Source of the DNA: Sesamum alatum
Lineage: Eukaryota > Streptophyta > Magnoliopsida > Lamiales > Pedaliaceae
DNA: 64,000 nucleotides
Assembly (NCBI GenBank): GCA_034509735.1
Contig: JACGWO010000011.1
Span: 14,665,866-14,729,865, forward strand
Direction of reading: 5' to 3'
Both the position numbers and the translations under genes were made by a program. The notes beneath the pieces were generated by a model. That model was not told the origin of the DNA. It worked only from the letters and a program-made list of their open reading frames with translations, and ran no database searches. This document shows, in pieces, positions 35,433 to 45,077 of this stretch (the stretch's first letter is position 1; each line of letters begins with the position of its first letter).

Positions 35433-36515
35433 GGGTGAATTATATTTTTAGTCCCATAAGGGCACCTAATTCTAATTTTAGTCCCACAATGTCAAGCATT
35501 CGCGAATTATGTCCCATAAGTGGTTTTTTTTTTTTTTTTTTTTTTTCCAATTTTAGGACTGATTGGGGATTTCCGTTAATGAAGTTAACGGAAGTTTGTT
35601 TCTCCGTTAAGTGGATCGATTTTGGAGGAAAATTGACCACAATTCAACTACTTTTGGAGAAAAATTGACCTACTTCTTCCTCTTATAAGAACTCATTTAT
35701 TTTATATTTCCTCCATATTTACCAACAAACAAAACTTAAAATGGCTGCAATTTCTTTAATTATATATAATATATTTCTATTTTCATTTGTACAAATTAAA
35801 TTTTTCGATAAAAAAAAAAAAGAACACAAATACAAAACTAGAACAACAATTACTAAAACATAAATTGCATTTATAGAACTTTGATGTTCGATTACTGGCA
35901 CCATAAATTAAGTACAAGTTTTTTGCAAAATGCAAAGGTTTTCAGCCAAAAAGCATAACCTTGCACAATATCTGCAAGCAACAATAATGCATAGGTTTCT
36001 GCCAACATTTACAAACCAAAATATATTATATATAAAGAAATATGTATTTGTGTTCCTATTTTTCTTTTCGATCGAAAAATTTGATTTGTACAAATAAAAA
36101 TAGAAATATATTATATATAAAGAAATTTGTATTTGTGTTCCTTTTTTTTTCGATCGAAAAATTTGATTTGTACAAATGAAAATAGAAATATATTATATAT
36201 AAAGAAATTGCAGTCATTTTAAGTTTTGTTTGTTGGTAAATATGAAAGAAATAAGACATAAATGAGTTCTTGTAAGAGGAAGAAGAAGTGGGCCAATTTT
36301 TTCCAAAAGTAGTTGAATTGTGGTCAATTTCCCTGCAAAATCAGTTCACTTAACGGAGAAACAAACTTTCGTTAACTTCATTAACGGAAATCCCCAATTA
36401 GTCCTGAAATTGAAAAAAAAAAAATCACTTATGAGACGTAATTCGCGAATGGTAGACATTGTGGGACTAAAATTGGAATCGGGTCCACTTATGGGACCAA
36501 AAATGTAATTTACCC
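35433..36515. mobile_element. Large foldback MITE, family D
   Basis: The 1083-bp element has arms of about 210 bp: GGGTGAATTATATTTTTAGT with TTAGTCCCATAAG at the left, and its inverse ending CAAAAATGTAATTTACCC at the right. The centre holds further inverted AT-rich repeats (ATATATTATATATAAAGAAA). Flanks GGATAATAA (35424-35432 and 36516-36524) are a perfect 9-bp target duplication. It starts 387 bp after the VIN3-like stop codon. Confidence 0.92.
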
Positions 36516-36529
36516 GGATAATAACACCG

Positions 36530-36755
36530 TGCTCTCCTGAGGTTTGGTGTAATCACAAGTAAATTTCCTGTAGTTTGAGAATTTACATCTAGTATTCTTA
36601 ACATTTGTTTTTGTCTAACAAATAAATTTCTTCGTCTAGTCAAAATTTACCAAATTTTCAATATTACCAAAAGAATTGAACAAAAAAATTCATTTTCAGC
36701 CCCAATTTTTCATATCACAGGAGTTATGACGTGTAATTACACCAAATGTTTCGTC
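36530..36755. mobile_element. Foldback MITE, family B, truncated
   Basis: CTGAGGTTTGGTGTAATCAC and GTCTAACAAATAAATTTCTT match family B at the left, and GTGTAATTACACCAAAT matches its other end. Most of the right arm is missing. It abuts the Copia element. Confidence 0.6.
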
Positions 36756-36760
36756 GTACT

Positions 36761-37529
36761 TGTTAGGAAACAGCACCAGGATACTGACCTCGAACAACAA
36801 TTTTTCTAACTATTACAGAGCGGAATTAGGTCCAATGACCTTCAGTACAAATCAATAACTTAACAGAAACTGAGACAGATCAAATATAAATGAGTAAGCC
36901 CTGAAATCAAATATTAGGATTCCAGAGAATAATGGAAGGCTCAGGGAGCCTGTTCCTGGTCACGACCCAAGACCCACAAAGGCCAGAGGCCGGCAACCCA
37001 GTTTCACGGTTGCAAGGCTTGAACAGTCACACAGACTAGGCCACACAGGCTGTATACTCAGAACCACAAAGGTTCGGCCACGAAGGCTTTTAGGGTTAGA
37101 ACTACAGAGGTTCGGCCACAAAGGCTGTAAGAGTGTTAACCACGAAGGTTCAGACTACAGAGGGCGATCGGAGGAGAAGAGTAGGAGAGAAGGGGATTTT
37201 TAGCTTATTCGGAAAGGAGGATGGTGGATGCTTTTATAGTGAACCGCCATTAACTCCGGCGGAAGAGAACGAGGAGCCATTTCAGAGAAAGAGGAGAAGG
37301 AGGTGACTCTTGGAGAGAACAAGACTGAATGAAGAGGGGGCACAAACTCAGGAGAAACCCCTTAGGGTTTCAGCAGTATAAGAGGAGGCGGGGCAAGGTT
37401 AGAATGTGGGTAGGGTAAGCAAGTGGACCGGGTCAGCTTTAGTGGGCCAAAGTAAGTGTGGGCCTGAAGTCAACCTGCCATCCAAGTGAAACCGAGTTGG
37501 GCCGATTGGGTTTGGGCCATAATTTTACA
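36761..37529 (-). repeat. 3' LTR of the Copia element
   Basis: The 769-bp LTR has short internal repeats of ACAAAGGTTCGGCCAC and AAGGCT at about 37060-37150. On the minus strand CACTATAAAAGCATCC near 37225-37245 is a good TATA box. Confidence 0.95.
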
Positions 37530-37545
37530 TTCTCCACCTTGGACC
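37530..37545 (-). other. Polypurine tract of the Copia element
   Basis: On the minus strand GTCCAAGGTGGAGAA directly precedes the 3' LTR. It is purine-rich as expected for plus-strand priming. Confidence 0.7.
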
Positions 37546-37663
37546 AAATCCAAGAGGCCAGGAACAGGGTATCATCATCGCCTTATCACCGGGACCATAA
37601 GTGTACCTGCAAGAAGAAGAAGAACAGAAACAGAATATACAGATTAAAGGTGTGCACATGGGA

Positions 37664-40600
37664 TTATGACATATTTAGAATGTTGAGGCAGTTTTTGAAT
37701 TTTTCAAGTGTGAGGCATTTTGTTCCCATATCAGCAGGATTTTCCTCAGATGAAATTTTTTCTAGATTAATGATGCCTTTTCCAACAATGTCTCTGATGA
37801 AATGGTACCTAACATCTATATGCTTAGTACGATCATGAAAAACAGGGTTTTTACATATCTGAATGCTGGACTGACTATCAGAGAAAACAGTCATCTTTTT
37901 CTTCAGAAAACCAATTTCAGTTAGGAGGCCTTTCAGCCAAATGGCTTCTTTAAAAGCTTCAGTGGTGGCTATGTATTCTGCCTCAGTGGTTGATAATGCA
38001 ACAATGTTTTGAAGTTGAGATTTCCAACTAATGCATGCACCACATAGTGTAAAGATGTAAGATGTAGTTAACCTCCTACTATCTTTATCATTTGCGTAAT
38101 TTGAGTCAACATAGCCAACTAAATTCACACCATCAGCACATTTAGTGAATGTAATACCAGCATTCATGGTGTTTTTTAAATACCTAAGTAACCATTTCAA
38201 GGCATCCCAGTGCACAGAACCAGCATTCGACATATATCGGCTTAAGCAGCTAACAGGATATGCAATATCAGGTCTGGTACTTACCATGAGATACATCACA
38301 TTACCTATAGCATTGGAGTAAGGAATCTTTTTCATGCTCTCTTTTTCAGAATCTGTTTTGGGACAAAATTCTTTACTTAGCTGAAAATGTCCAGCCAAAG
38401 GGACATTCGTGGGTTTTGCATTTAACATAGAAAACTTTTCCAAAACAGATTTCACATAGGATCCTTGATTTAAAAGTATGGAAGAAGTGTTTCTGTTTCT
38501 GCAAATAGTCATGCCAAGGATTCTTTTTGCATCACCAAGGTCTTTCATTTCAAAATTTTTGCATAAGTTGGTTTGTAGTTCCTTAATCAAAGAGATATTG
38601 GGGCTAGCAATTAGCATGTCATCCACATAAAGAACTAGAAACACAGGATCATGTTGTTCATACTTAAAGTACAGGCATGGATCATAAGCACTTTTAGTGA
38701 ATCTCAAGGACTTCATGAACATGTCAAATTTCTTATTCCATTGTCTTGGTGATTGCTTCAGACCATATAAGGATTTATTAAGCAAGCAGACATGATCAGA
38801 AAATTTCTTGTCAACATAACCAGCAGGTTGATTCATATATATTTTTTCATCAAGTTCACCATGCAAGAAAGCAGTCTTAACATCCATTTGCTTGAGTTCC
38901 CAATTATAATGAGCAGTAAGAGCAAGCAAAATTCTGACAGTAGTGTATTTAACAACTGGAGCAAAAATCTCAGTGTAATCAATTCCTTCTTTTTGTGTGA
39001 AACCTTTAGCCACTAGCCTAGCTTTATAACGAATTGATTCACTCTCCAGTTTTACTTTAAATATCCACTTACAATCAACAACTGACACACCTTTTGGTCT
39101 AGGGACCAAAGTCCAGGTTTTATTCTTAGTTAAAGACTCTATCTCTTCATTCATAGCTTTAACCCATTGTTTTGAGTGTCCAGATTCTAAAGCTTCCTCG
39201 TATGAAGTAGGTTCGGTGTTTTCAGTGTTGAGAGCTAAGTGAAAATCTCTAAATTTAGATGGAATTATGTGTTCACGCCTTTCTCTATCTCTAGCGAGCA
39301 AGTAACCACTAGTTATGGGGTTATTAGTGGTGTCACTCTCATGTTCATTCCTAGTTTGTTCTTCAGGAGGGTTTTCTTCATAAACACCCTCCACCTTATT
39401 GAAGGTACTCTCTAGGTTGAAGTCTAAGTCTTTCTTAGGAGGTTCTAACAAACAAGGCATTTCAAGTTCATTGAAGGTGACATCCTTACTAATTATAACC
39501 TTAAAACCAGGATAGTTTTTAAGCCATAATCTATATCCCTTAACCCCATCTGGATAACCAATGAATACACATTTTTGTGCTCGTGCATCAAGTTTATCAC
39601 CGTGTTGTAGTGCAAATGCAGTACATCCAAAAATGCGCAGATTAGAGATATCAATGTCATGTCCAGTCCATACACATTCAGGCACTTTTCTAGATAAAGG
39701 CACAGATGGGGAACGATTTATCAAGTATGCAGCAGTTAGTAATGCTTCACCCCAGAATGTTTTTCCAAGACCAGAACTAATCAAAAGACATCGAACTTTG
39801 TTTAAAAGAGTTCTATTCATTCTTTCAGCAACTCCATTTTGCTGGGGAGTATAGGGAGTGGTTTTATGTCTTTTGATACCAAATTCATTGCATAAATTCG
39901 AAAGGCTTTGGTTACAGAATTCCAGACCATTGTCTGTTCTAAGAGTTTTAATCTTCTTGCTAGTCTGATTTTCAACAAAAGTTTTCCAGGTTTTGAACTT
40001 ATCAAAAACATCGGATTTGTTTTTCATCAGGAAGACAAAAACCTTTCTAGAATAATTATCAATGACAGAGAAAAAATATCTATTGCCACCATGTGTTGGG
40101 ACATTGGCAGGTCCCCAAACATCAGCATGTATGTAGTCAAGAATGCATGTAGATGTGATGGAATTAGGGGAAGGTGATGAAGGAAATGTCACTTTATGGT
40201 GTTTTCCAAGTATGCATTCATCACAGAAATCAATGCTATCAACTTTATCATTCAAAACTCCATGCTTGTGCAATAGGTCAAGGCCTTTCATGCTTATATG
40301 ACCAAACCTCTTATGCCAGATTTCGGTTTTGTTGTTTTTCAAAGCGGTAGCAGCAAACATATCATATTTAACTGAACAAATGTACAAGTTCCTCTTTCTT
40401 TCTGCCTTTAACACAGTAAGGGATCCTTTCATAATTTTCATGATACCCTTACCCCATCTCCCCTCTAACCCTTCTTCCTCTAGGGCAGCACAAGAGATCA
40501 AGTTATGGCATAAATCAGGAACATGTCTCACATTTTTCAGAGTAAGCTTGAAACCATTTTCAAACAACAGGCATACATCACCAAAACCAACTACATCACA

Positions 40601-40867
40601 TAACTTTTCATTCGCCATGGAAACTGAACCAATTTTTTCAGATTTATAATTTGTCAGGATTTCTCTGAAAGGAGTCATATGAAAAGTGCATCCAGAATCA
40701 ACAAGCCATTCATTCATGTTTAGAGAGGTTTTAGCAGAATTCACATCACAAATCATATAAACCTCATCACAACTTTCTTCAGTCACATTAGCAGAGTCTT
40801 CTTGATTATTCTTTTTAGGCTTTTTGCATTCTTTAATAAAATGACCCCTCCCACCACAGTATGGCAT
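37664..40867 (-). CDS. Copia pol polyprotein (PR-INT-RT-RNase H)
   Basis: An open frame of 1067 residues has no internal stop. It begins in the gag zinc knuckle (residues 1-20), followed by the aspartic protease motif DSGCTFHMTP (about 57-66), and the GAG-pre-integrase HHCC finger (HKRFGH...CDECILGKHHK, about 185-225). The integrase core follows with DVWGP, RTDNGLEF and PQQNGVAERMN as the D, D and E segments. Reverse transcriptase has KARLVAKGFTQ, DVKTAFLHGELDE and the YVDDMLIA catalytic centre. RNase H has YVDSNYAND, STTEAEYIA and FSDSQSS. All key residues are present, so the enzymes look intact. Its closest known relatives are the Tnt1-94/Tork elements. The frame is separated from gag by a one-base shift, so it cannot be made as a normal Gag-Pol fusion without frameshifting. 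Confidence 0.95.
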   Translation of the reverse strand: MPYCGGRGHFIKECKKPKKNNQEDSANVTEESCDEVYMICDVNSAKTSLNMNEWLVDSGCTFHMTPFREILTNYKSEKIGSVSMANEKLCDVVGFGDVCLLFENGFKLTLKNVRHVPDLCHNLISCAALEEEGLEGRWGKGIMKIMKGSLTVLKAERKRNLYICSVKYDMFAATALKNNKTEIWHKRFGHISMKGLDLLHKHGVLNDKVDSIDFCDECILGKHHKVTFPSSPSPNSITSTCILDYIHADVWGPANVPTHGGNRYFFSVIDNYSRKVFVFLMKNKSDVFDKFKTWKTFVENQTSKKIKTLRTDNGLEFCNQSLSNLCNEFGIKRHKTTPYTPQQNGVAERMNRTLLNKVRCLLISSGLGKTFWGEALLTAAYLINRSPSVPLSRKVPECVWTGHDIDISNLRIFGCTAFALQHGDKLDARAQKCVFIGYPDGVKGYRLWLKNYPGFKVIISKDVTFNELEMPCLLEPPKKDLDFNLESTFNKVEGVYEENPPEEQTRNEHESDTTNNPITSGYLLARDRERREHIIPSKFRDFHLALNTENTEPTSYEEALESGHSKQWVKAMNEEIESLTKNKTWTLVPRPKGVSVVDCKWIFKVKLESESIRYKARLVAKGFTQKEGIDYTEIFAPVVKYTTVRILLALTAHYNWELKQMDVKTAFLHGELDEKIYMNQPAGYVDKKFSDHVCLLNKSLYGLKQSPRQWNKKFDMFMKSLRFTKSAYDPCLYFKYEQHDPVFLVLYVDDMLIASPNISLIKELQTNLCKNFEMKDLGDAKRILGMTICRNRNTSSILLNQGSYVKSVLEKFSMLNAKPTNVPLAGHFQLSKEFCPKTDSEKESMKKIPYSNAIGNVMYLMVSTRPDIAYPVSCLSRYMSNAGSVHWDALKWLLRYLKNTMNAGITFTKCADGVNLVGYVDSNYANDKDSRRLTTSYIFTLCGACISWKSQLQNIVALSTTEAEYIATTEAFKEAIWLKGLLTEIGFLKKKMTVFSDSQSSIQICKNPVFHDRTKHIDVRYHFIRDIVGKGIINLEKISSEENPADMGTKCLTLEKFKNCLNILNMS

Positions 40868-41589
40868 TTCTTGTCCTTTTTATCACTGGTGTTCTTATCG
40901 GACTTGTATTTGTGCTTAGACTTACCTCTAGACTTACTCCTGCTCTTACTATGTTTTCTAAACTTATGTTCTGAGTTTCTGTTTTTGTTTCTACCTCTTA
41001 CAAAGTTCACCTCATTCTGACTCTGATTCGGTGCATTGGCTTTTAAGTCTATTTCTTTACTCTTGAGACCACTTATCACAGTTTCAAGATTAACATTATC
41101 CCTCCCATATTTAATAGCAGCTTTAACATCACCATATGAGTCAGGAATAGCGTTTAAAAGCACAATAGGAGAGTATTCATCAATGTTCTTATCACCAGTC
41201 AACTTTATATCCTGAATCAGTTTAGTAAACTCATCAATATTCTCATCAATGTTTTTAGCAACATCAAGCTTATACCTAAAGAATTTTTCAAGCAAGAAGA
41301 GTTTACTCGGTAAAGAAGTTTCAGTATAAAGTTCCTCTAGTTTATCCCATAATTCTTTTGCAGAATTCAGTTTACCAACTTTTCTAATCACAGAGTCAGA
41401 CAAGTTCAGAGTGATAGAAGAATAAGCATACTGATCATTTTCCAGTATTTTTTCTTCTGAAATAGTTTCAGCATACTTTCCATCTATAGCTTTAAACACT
41501 TTCTGTTGAATCAATATGCCTTTCATCTTTTGTTGCCATATTGTAAAATCAGTTTTTCCATCAAAAGGCAAAAGAGTATAACCAGCCAT
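40783..41589 (-). CDS. Copia gag protein, C terminus frameshifted
   Basis: The ATG at 41589 gives MAGYTLLPFDGKTDFTIWQQ, the usual start of Tnt1-like gag; the longer open frame begins with a non-ATG codon. The body is a UBN2/Retrotran_gag_2 domain (LWDKLEELY, LLNAIPDSYGDV), followed by a basic Lys/Arg/Ser tail. Just after the first Cys of the zinc knuckle the frame leaves the expected path and ends about 26 residues later in unrelated sequence. It overlaps pol by 85 bases. Gag would coat the RNA in cytoplasmic particles. Confidence 0.9.
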   Translation of the reverse strand: MAGYTLLPFDGKTDFTIWQQKMKGILIQQKVFKAIDGKYAETISEEKILENDQYAYSSITLNLSDSVIRKVGKLNSAKELWDKLEELYTETSLPSKLFLLEKFFRYKLDVAKNIDENIDEFTKLIQDIKLTGDKNIDEYSPIVLLNAIPDSYGDVKAAIKYGRDNVNLETVISGLKSKEIDLKANAPNQSQNEVNFVRGRNKNRNSEHKFRKHSKSRSKSRGKSKHKYKSDKNTSDKKDKKCHTVVGGVILLKNAKSLKRIIKKTLLM

Positions 41590-41837
41590 ATTGAAACCAA
41601 GTAGCAACAGACAAAGAGACAGATTACAGCAATATCAATGACCAGTATGCAGAAATTCAAAATATGCAGGAGATAGCAAAAGGGTGCTTGACTAACCCCT
41701 CGAGCCAGATACCCGACGGCCTCTAGGCCCGGGCCAGGGGAGGAGGTTAGCAAGGATCGGTCAAGGTCTGATAAGAGTAATATTGAGTGAAGGGAGAAGA
41801 TATTACCGTAGGAGCGAGCGAGCCCTGGGCAGAACCC

Positions 41838-41852
41838 AGGCTCTGATACCAC
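41838..41852 (-). other. Primer binding site of the Copia element
   Basis: On the minus strand TGGTATCAGAG follows the 5' LTR after one base. This is the classical complement of the initiator-methionine tRNA 3' end used by plant Copia elements. Confidence 0.92.
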
Positions 41853-42620
41853 TGTTAGGAAACAGCACCAGGATACTGACCTCGAACAACAATTTTTCTA
41901 ACTATTACAGAGCGGAATTAGGTCCAATGACCTTCAGTACAAATCAATAACTTAACAGAAACTGAGACAGATCAAATATAAATGAGTAAGCCCTAAAATC
42001 AAATATTAGGATTCCAGAGAATAATGGAAGGCTCAGGGAGCCTGTTCCTGGTCACGACCCAAGACCCACAAAGGCCAGAGGCCGGCAACCCAGTTTCACG
42101 GTTGCAAGGCTTGAACAGTCACACAGACTAGCCACACAGGCTGTATACTCAGAACCACAAAGGTTCGGCCACGAAGGCTTTTAGGGTTAGAACTACAGAG
42201 GTTCGGCCACAAAGGCTGTAAGAGTGTTAACCACGAAGGTTCAGACTACAGAGGGCGATCGGAGGAGAAGAGTAGGAGAGAAGGGGATTTTTAGCTTATT
42301 CGGAAAGGAGGATGGTGGATGCTTTTATAGTGAACCGCCATTAACTCCGGCGGAGGAGAACGAGGAGCCATTTCAGAGAAAGAGGAGAAGGAGGTGACTC
42401 TTGGAGAGAACAAGACTGAATGAAGAGGGGGCACAAACTCAGGAGAAACCCCTTAGGGTTTCAGCAGTATAAGAGGAGGCGGGGCAGGGTTAGAATGTGG
42501 GTAGGGTAAGCAAGTGGACCGGGTCAGCTTTAGTGGGCCAAAGTAAGTGTGGGCCTGAAGTCAGCCTGCCATCCAAGTGAAACCGAGTTGGGCCGATTGG
42601 GTTTGGGCCATAATTTTACA
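41853..42620 (-). repeat. 5' LTR of the Copia element
   Basis: The 768-bp copy matches 36761-37529 except for four G/A transitions and one missing G (ACTAGGCC against ACTAGCC). Confidence 0.95.
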
Positions 42621-43000
42621 GTACTAAACAAACTAAATAAATGTTAGACAAGTGCCTGAGACAAAACCCCCCAAACTACTGGTATAATTTTGTCTACTGT
42701 TCTTATTTCTTAAAACCTATAATTTGATTATGAGCAGTGAATTTCATCCATTTTGCGTTTTGATGGCGCTGTCGTTGTAAGTTCAATCTTTAGATAATAG
42801 TTATCGATCAGATCAACCCCTGACATTGGCAATCAAAAAGTATGGGTAATTTATCTGATGATGTTGTTGTTTCTAAGGATGTATGTGTAATTTTTAAAAA
42901 AAGAAAAAACAGTGATGGTTTAATTGTGTAAATGATATCGATGTTTGTGATGGGTATATATATAATTTTTCAAACAGTATTTGTGATTTGTGTAAATAAA

Positions 43001-43267
43001 GGGGTTTAATGCAATTTACCCTCTTGTGATATTGCAAATGAGCAAATTACCTTCTTATAAAAAAAAATAGTAATTTTTTTCCCTATGTTTTTCAAAATGA
43101 AGCAATTTACCCCCTAGGCAGGGAGGTAAATTGTTTTATTTTGAAAAACATAGTGGGTAAATTGTTTCATTTTGAAAAACACAGTGGGGTATATTGTTAT
43201 TTATTTTTTTATAGGGGGATAATTTGCACATTCGTAATATCACAGGGAGTTTTCTTGCATTTTTCCC
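43001..43267. mobile_element. Foldback MITE, family C
   Basis: It starts GGGGTTTAATGCAATTTACC and ends TTCTTGCATTTTTCCC. Inside, AAATTGTTTCATTTTGAAAA is repeated in tandem. Flanks GTAAATAAA (42992-43000 and 43268-43276) are a perfect 9-bp target duplication. Confidence 0.92.
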
Positions 43268-43955
43268 GTAAATAAAGTCATAAGTGAGAGTGCAGATGTA
43301 ATTATCTCATTAATTAATTTTTAAAAATGTTTGTAAAATAGACAGGTGAAAATTCACGCAATAAACAAATAAAGGAATTCTCTTTTTGCACGAGTCTTGC
43401 CATTAGTTCACATAATGTCAGATTTTTGCAGTGGATGACTTACTCGAGACTCAAGCAATCAATATAGAAACGGTGGGCTCAAACTGAAAACCCAATTCCT
43501 CAAGGATGAGCATCAACAAAAGTTACCAAAAATTCTTATCCAAATTAATTTCAGTCGAATCAAATTAATTATATGACAAAAACGATATACTTGTAATATA
43601 TTTGATCAATTTTCGTGAACAAAACACTAATTTTACACGATAAATTTATTATACTTGATACCTGATCTGAGTTAGAATTTACTAATGAAACCGGACACCA
43701 AACACACACTGTAGCAAAACAAGGATGTTTGAGCAGCAGGTTGTGATGAAACCAATGCTTCAAATGCCCAACAAACCTTATTTCCTCCGCCAACCCCATG
43801 TCTAACCAATCCCACCTCAACATCACACTTCCCCACCACCTCTCTTCTTTGTCTTTTTGCCTAACCACTTTTCCTTCAAAAAAAACACACACCATAGTCA
43901 ATTCTTCTTCTTCACTGCATTCTGCTTCAAACAACCTTAAAAAAGTAGAAGAAAA
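43268..43955 (+). promoter_or_regulatory. rbcS upstream region
   Basis: Two CCAAT-type sites (43751 and 43807) and two CTAACCA/CCTAACCA MYB-type AC motifs (43802 and 43860) lie within 210 bp of the start codon. No clear TATATA box and no canonical G-box next to an I-box, as in leaf rbcS promoters, is visible. Transcript start is unknown. Confidence 0.4.
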
Positions 43956-45077
43956 ATGTCGCTCTCGGCTCCTGTTGTTGCATCAAGCTGTGTGGGGCTG
44001 ATCAAACACAATTGCTCCAAGCTTTTTGCTGGGAAAGAATCGATTTCTTGGAGCAAGAATGCTGTTTCGAATGGTTCGAGGACGTGCTGCATGAAGGTAA
44101 AATTATTTACAGCAATCTTGTCTACTCTCTACTTATTAACAGACTCCTTGTATTTGGTTCTTGCCAACACAGACATGGAACCCGATAAACAACAAGAAAT
44201 TCGAGACCCTGTCTTACGTTCCACCGCTGTCGGAAGAGTCCATCGCCAAGGAGATCGATTACATGATCAACAAGGGATGGATCCCTTGTATCGAATTTGA
44301 CGAGGTACGTACAGCATGTCAACCTGAAAAAAGAAACAAAAGAAAAGGGATGTTTTACATTTTTTTTTTTTTTTGGTAGATTACAGCTACCTCTCTTGAA
44401 GTTTGGCATAATTACAATACTACCTCATTGTTTGAAAAACTATACCTTCTGAGGTTTGTAATCGTCTAATAAATAACCCATTTCCATCTATTTTTATGGG
44501 TGAACTGATCAAAATGCCCTTATGCAAATTGAATTATTCTTAAAATTTTTTGAATTTTTTTGTACTGTTGCCAAGGAGAAATTTCATAATTTTTTTACAC
44601 AAATGAACAATAATACAATTTGCCTCGGGTTGATTTTTTCTACAATTTTACCTAAAGATTCAAGGGCAAAATGGTCAATTTCAAGCATTTGGTTAAAAAT
44701 TACAAACCTCGTGGGATATTTGTAGTTTTTTAAACAATTGACAGATATTTGTAATTATGTCAAAATTTAGGAAGGTGGCTGCAATTTACCCTAGTTTTTT
44801 ATATTGATAATTGAATTCATTTGAAAAATTTTGTTGGGGGAAGGTGGGATATGTGTACAGGGAGAACAGCAGGATGCCAAATTACTATGATGGGAGATAC
44901 TGGACACTGTGGAAGCTGCCCATGTTTGGTTGCAGCGACTCCTCGCAGGTTCTGAATGAGATTCAAGAGTGCAGACAGGCATACCCTAATGCTTACATTC
45001 GCTGTCTGGCATTTGACAACGTCAAACAGGCACAGTGCATGGCCTTTCTCATCCACAACCCCAACAGCTCAAACTAG
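43956..45077 (+). CDS. rbcS: Rubisco small subunit precursor, T-type-like
   Basis: Exons 43956-44096, 44173-44304 and 44844-45077 join in phase 0 to 168 residues. Residues 1 to about 46 are a Ser-rich plastid transit peptide; the mature part starts near [20 protein letters not shown]. Family signatures include [17 protein letters not shown] and [13 protein letters not shown]. The product assembles with RbcL into the L8S8 holoenzyme in the stroma. Usual leaf (M-type) proteins read [21 protein letters not shown] and RIIGFDN; this one reads [31 protein letters not shown] and RCLAFDN and ends HNPNSSN. These differences resemble the T lineage known from trichomes. That assignment is from memory of the family and needs a tree. 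No frame defect is seen. Intron 2 carries a family A MITE. Confidence 0.93.
44375..44791. mobile_element. Foldback MITE, family A, in rbcS intron 2
   Basis: GGTAGATTACAGCTACCTC at the left and GGTGGCTGCAATTTACCC at the right are the inverted ends, with CCATCTATTTTTATGGGTGA inside. The left flank is a T-run, so the 9-bp duplication (TAGTTTTTT at the right) is only approximate. It makes up most of the 539-bp intron. Confidence 0.78.

Larger units (their letters stand above)
36761..42620 (-). mobile_element. Ty1/Copia retrotransposon, Tork/Tnt1-94-like, complete
   Basis: The 5860-bp element is on the minus strand. LTRs lie at 36761-37529 and 41853-42620, and GTACT (36756-36760 and 42621-42625) is a perfect 5-bp target duplication. 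On the minus strand the LTRs start TGTAAAATT and end CCTAACA. It carries an initiator-Met-type PBS, gag, pol in Copia order (protease, integrase, reverse transcriptase, RNase H) and a purine-rich PPT. The LTRs differ by four substitutions and one single-base indel in about 769 bp, so the insertion is recent. Gag and pol are in different frames because one base is missing in the zinc knuckle, so this copy is probably non-autonomous now. Confidence 0.97.
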
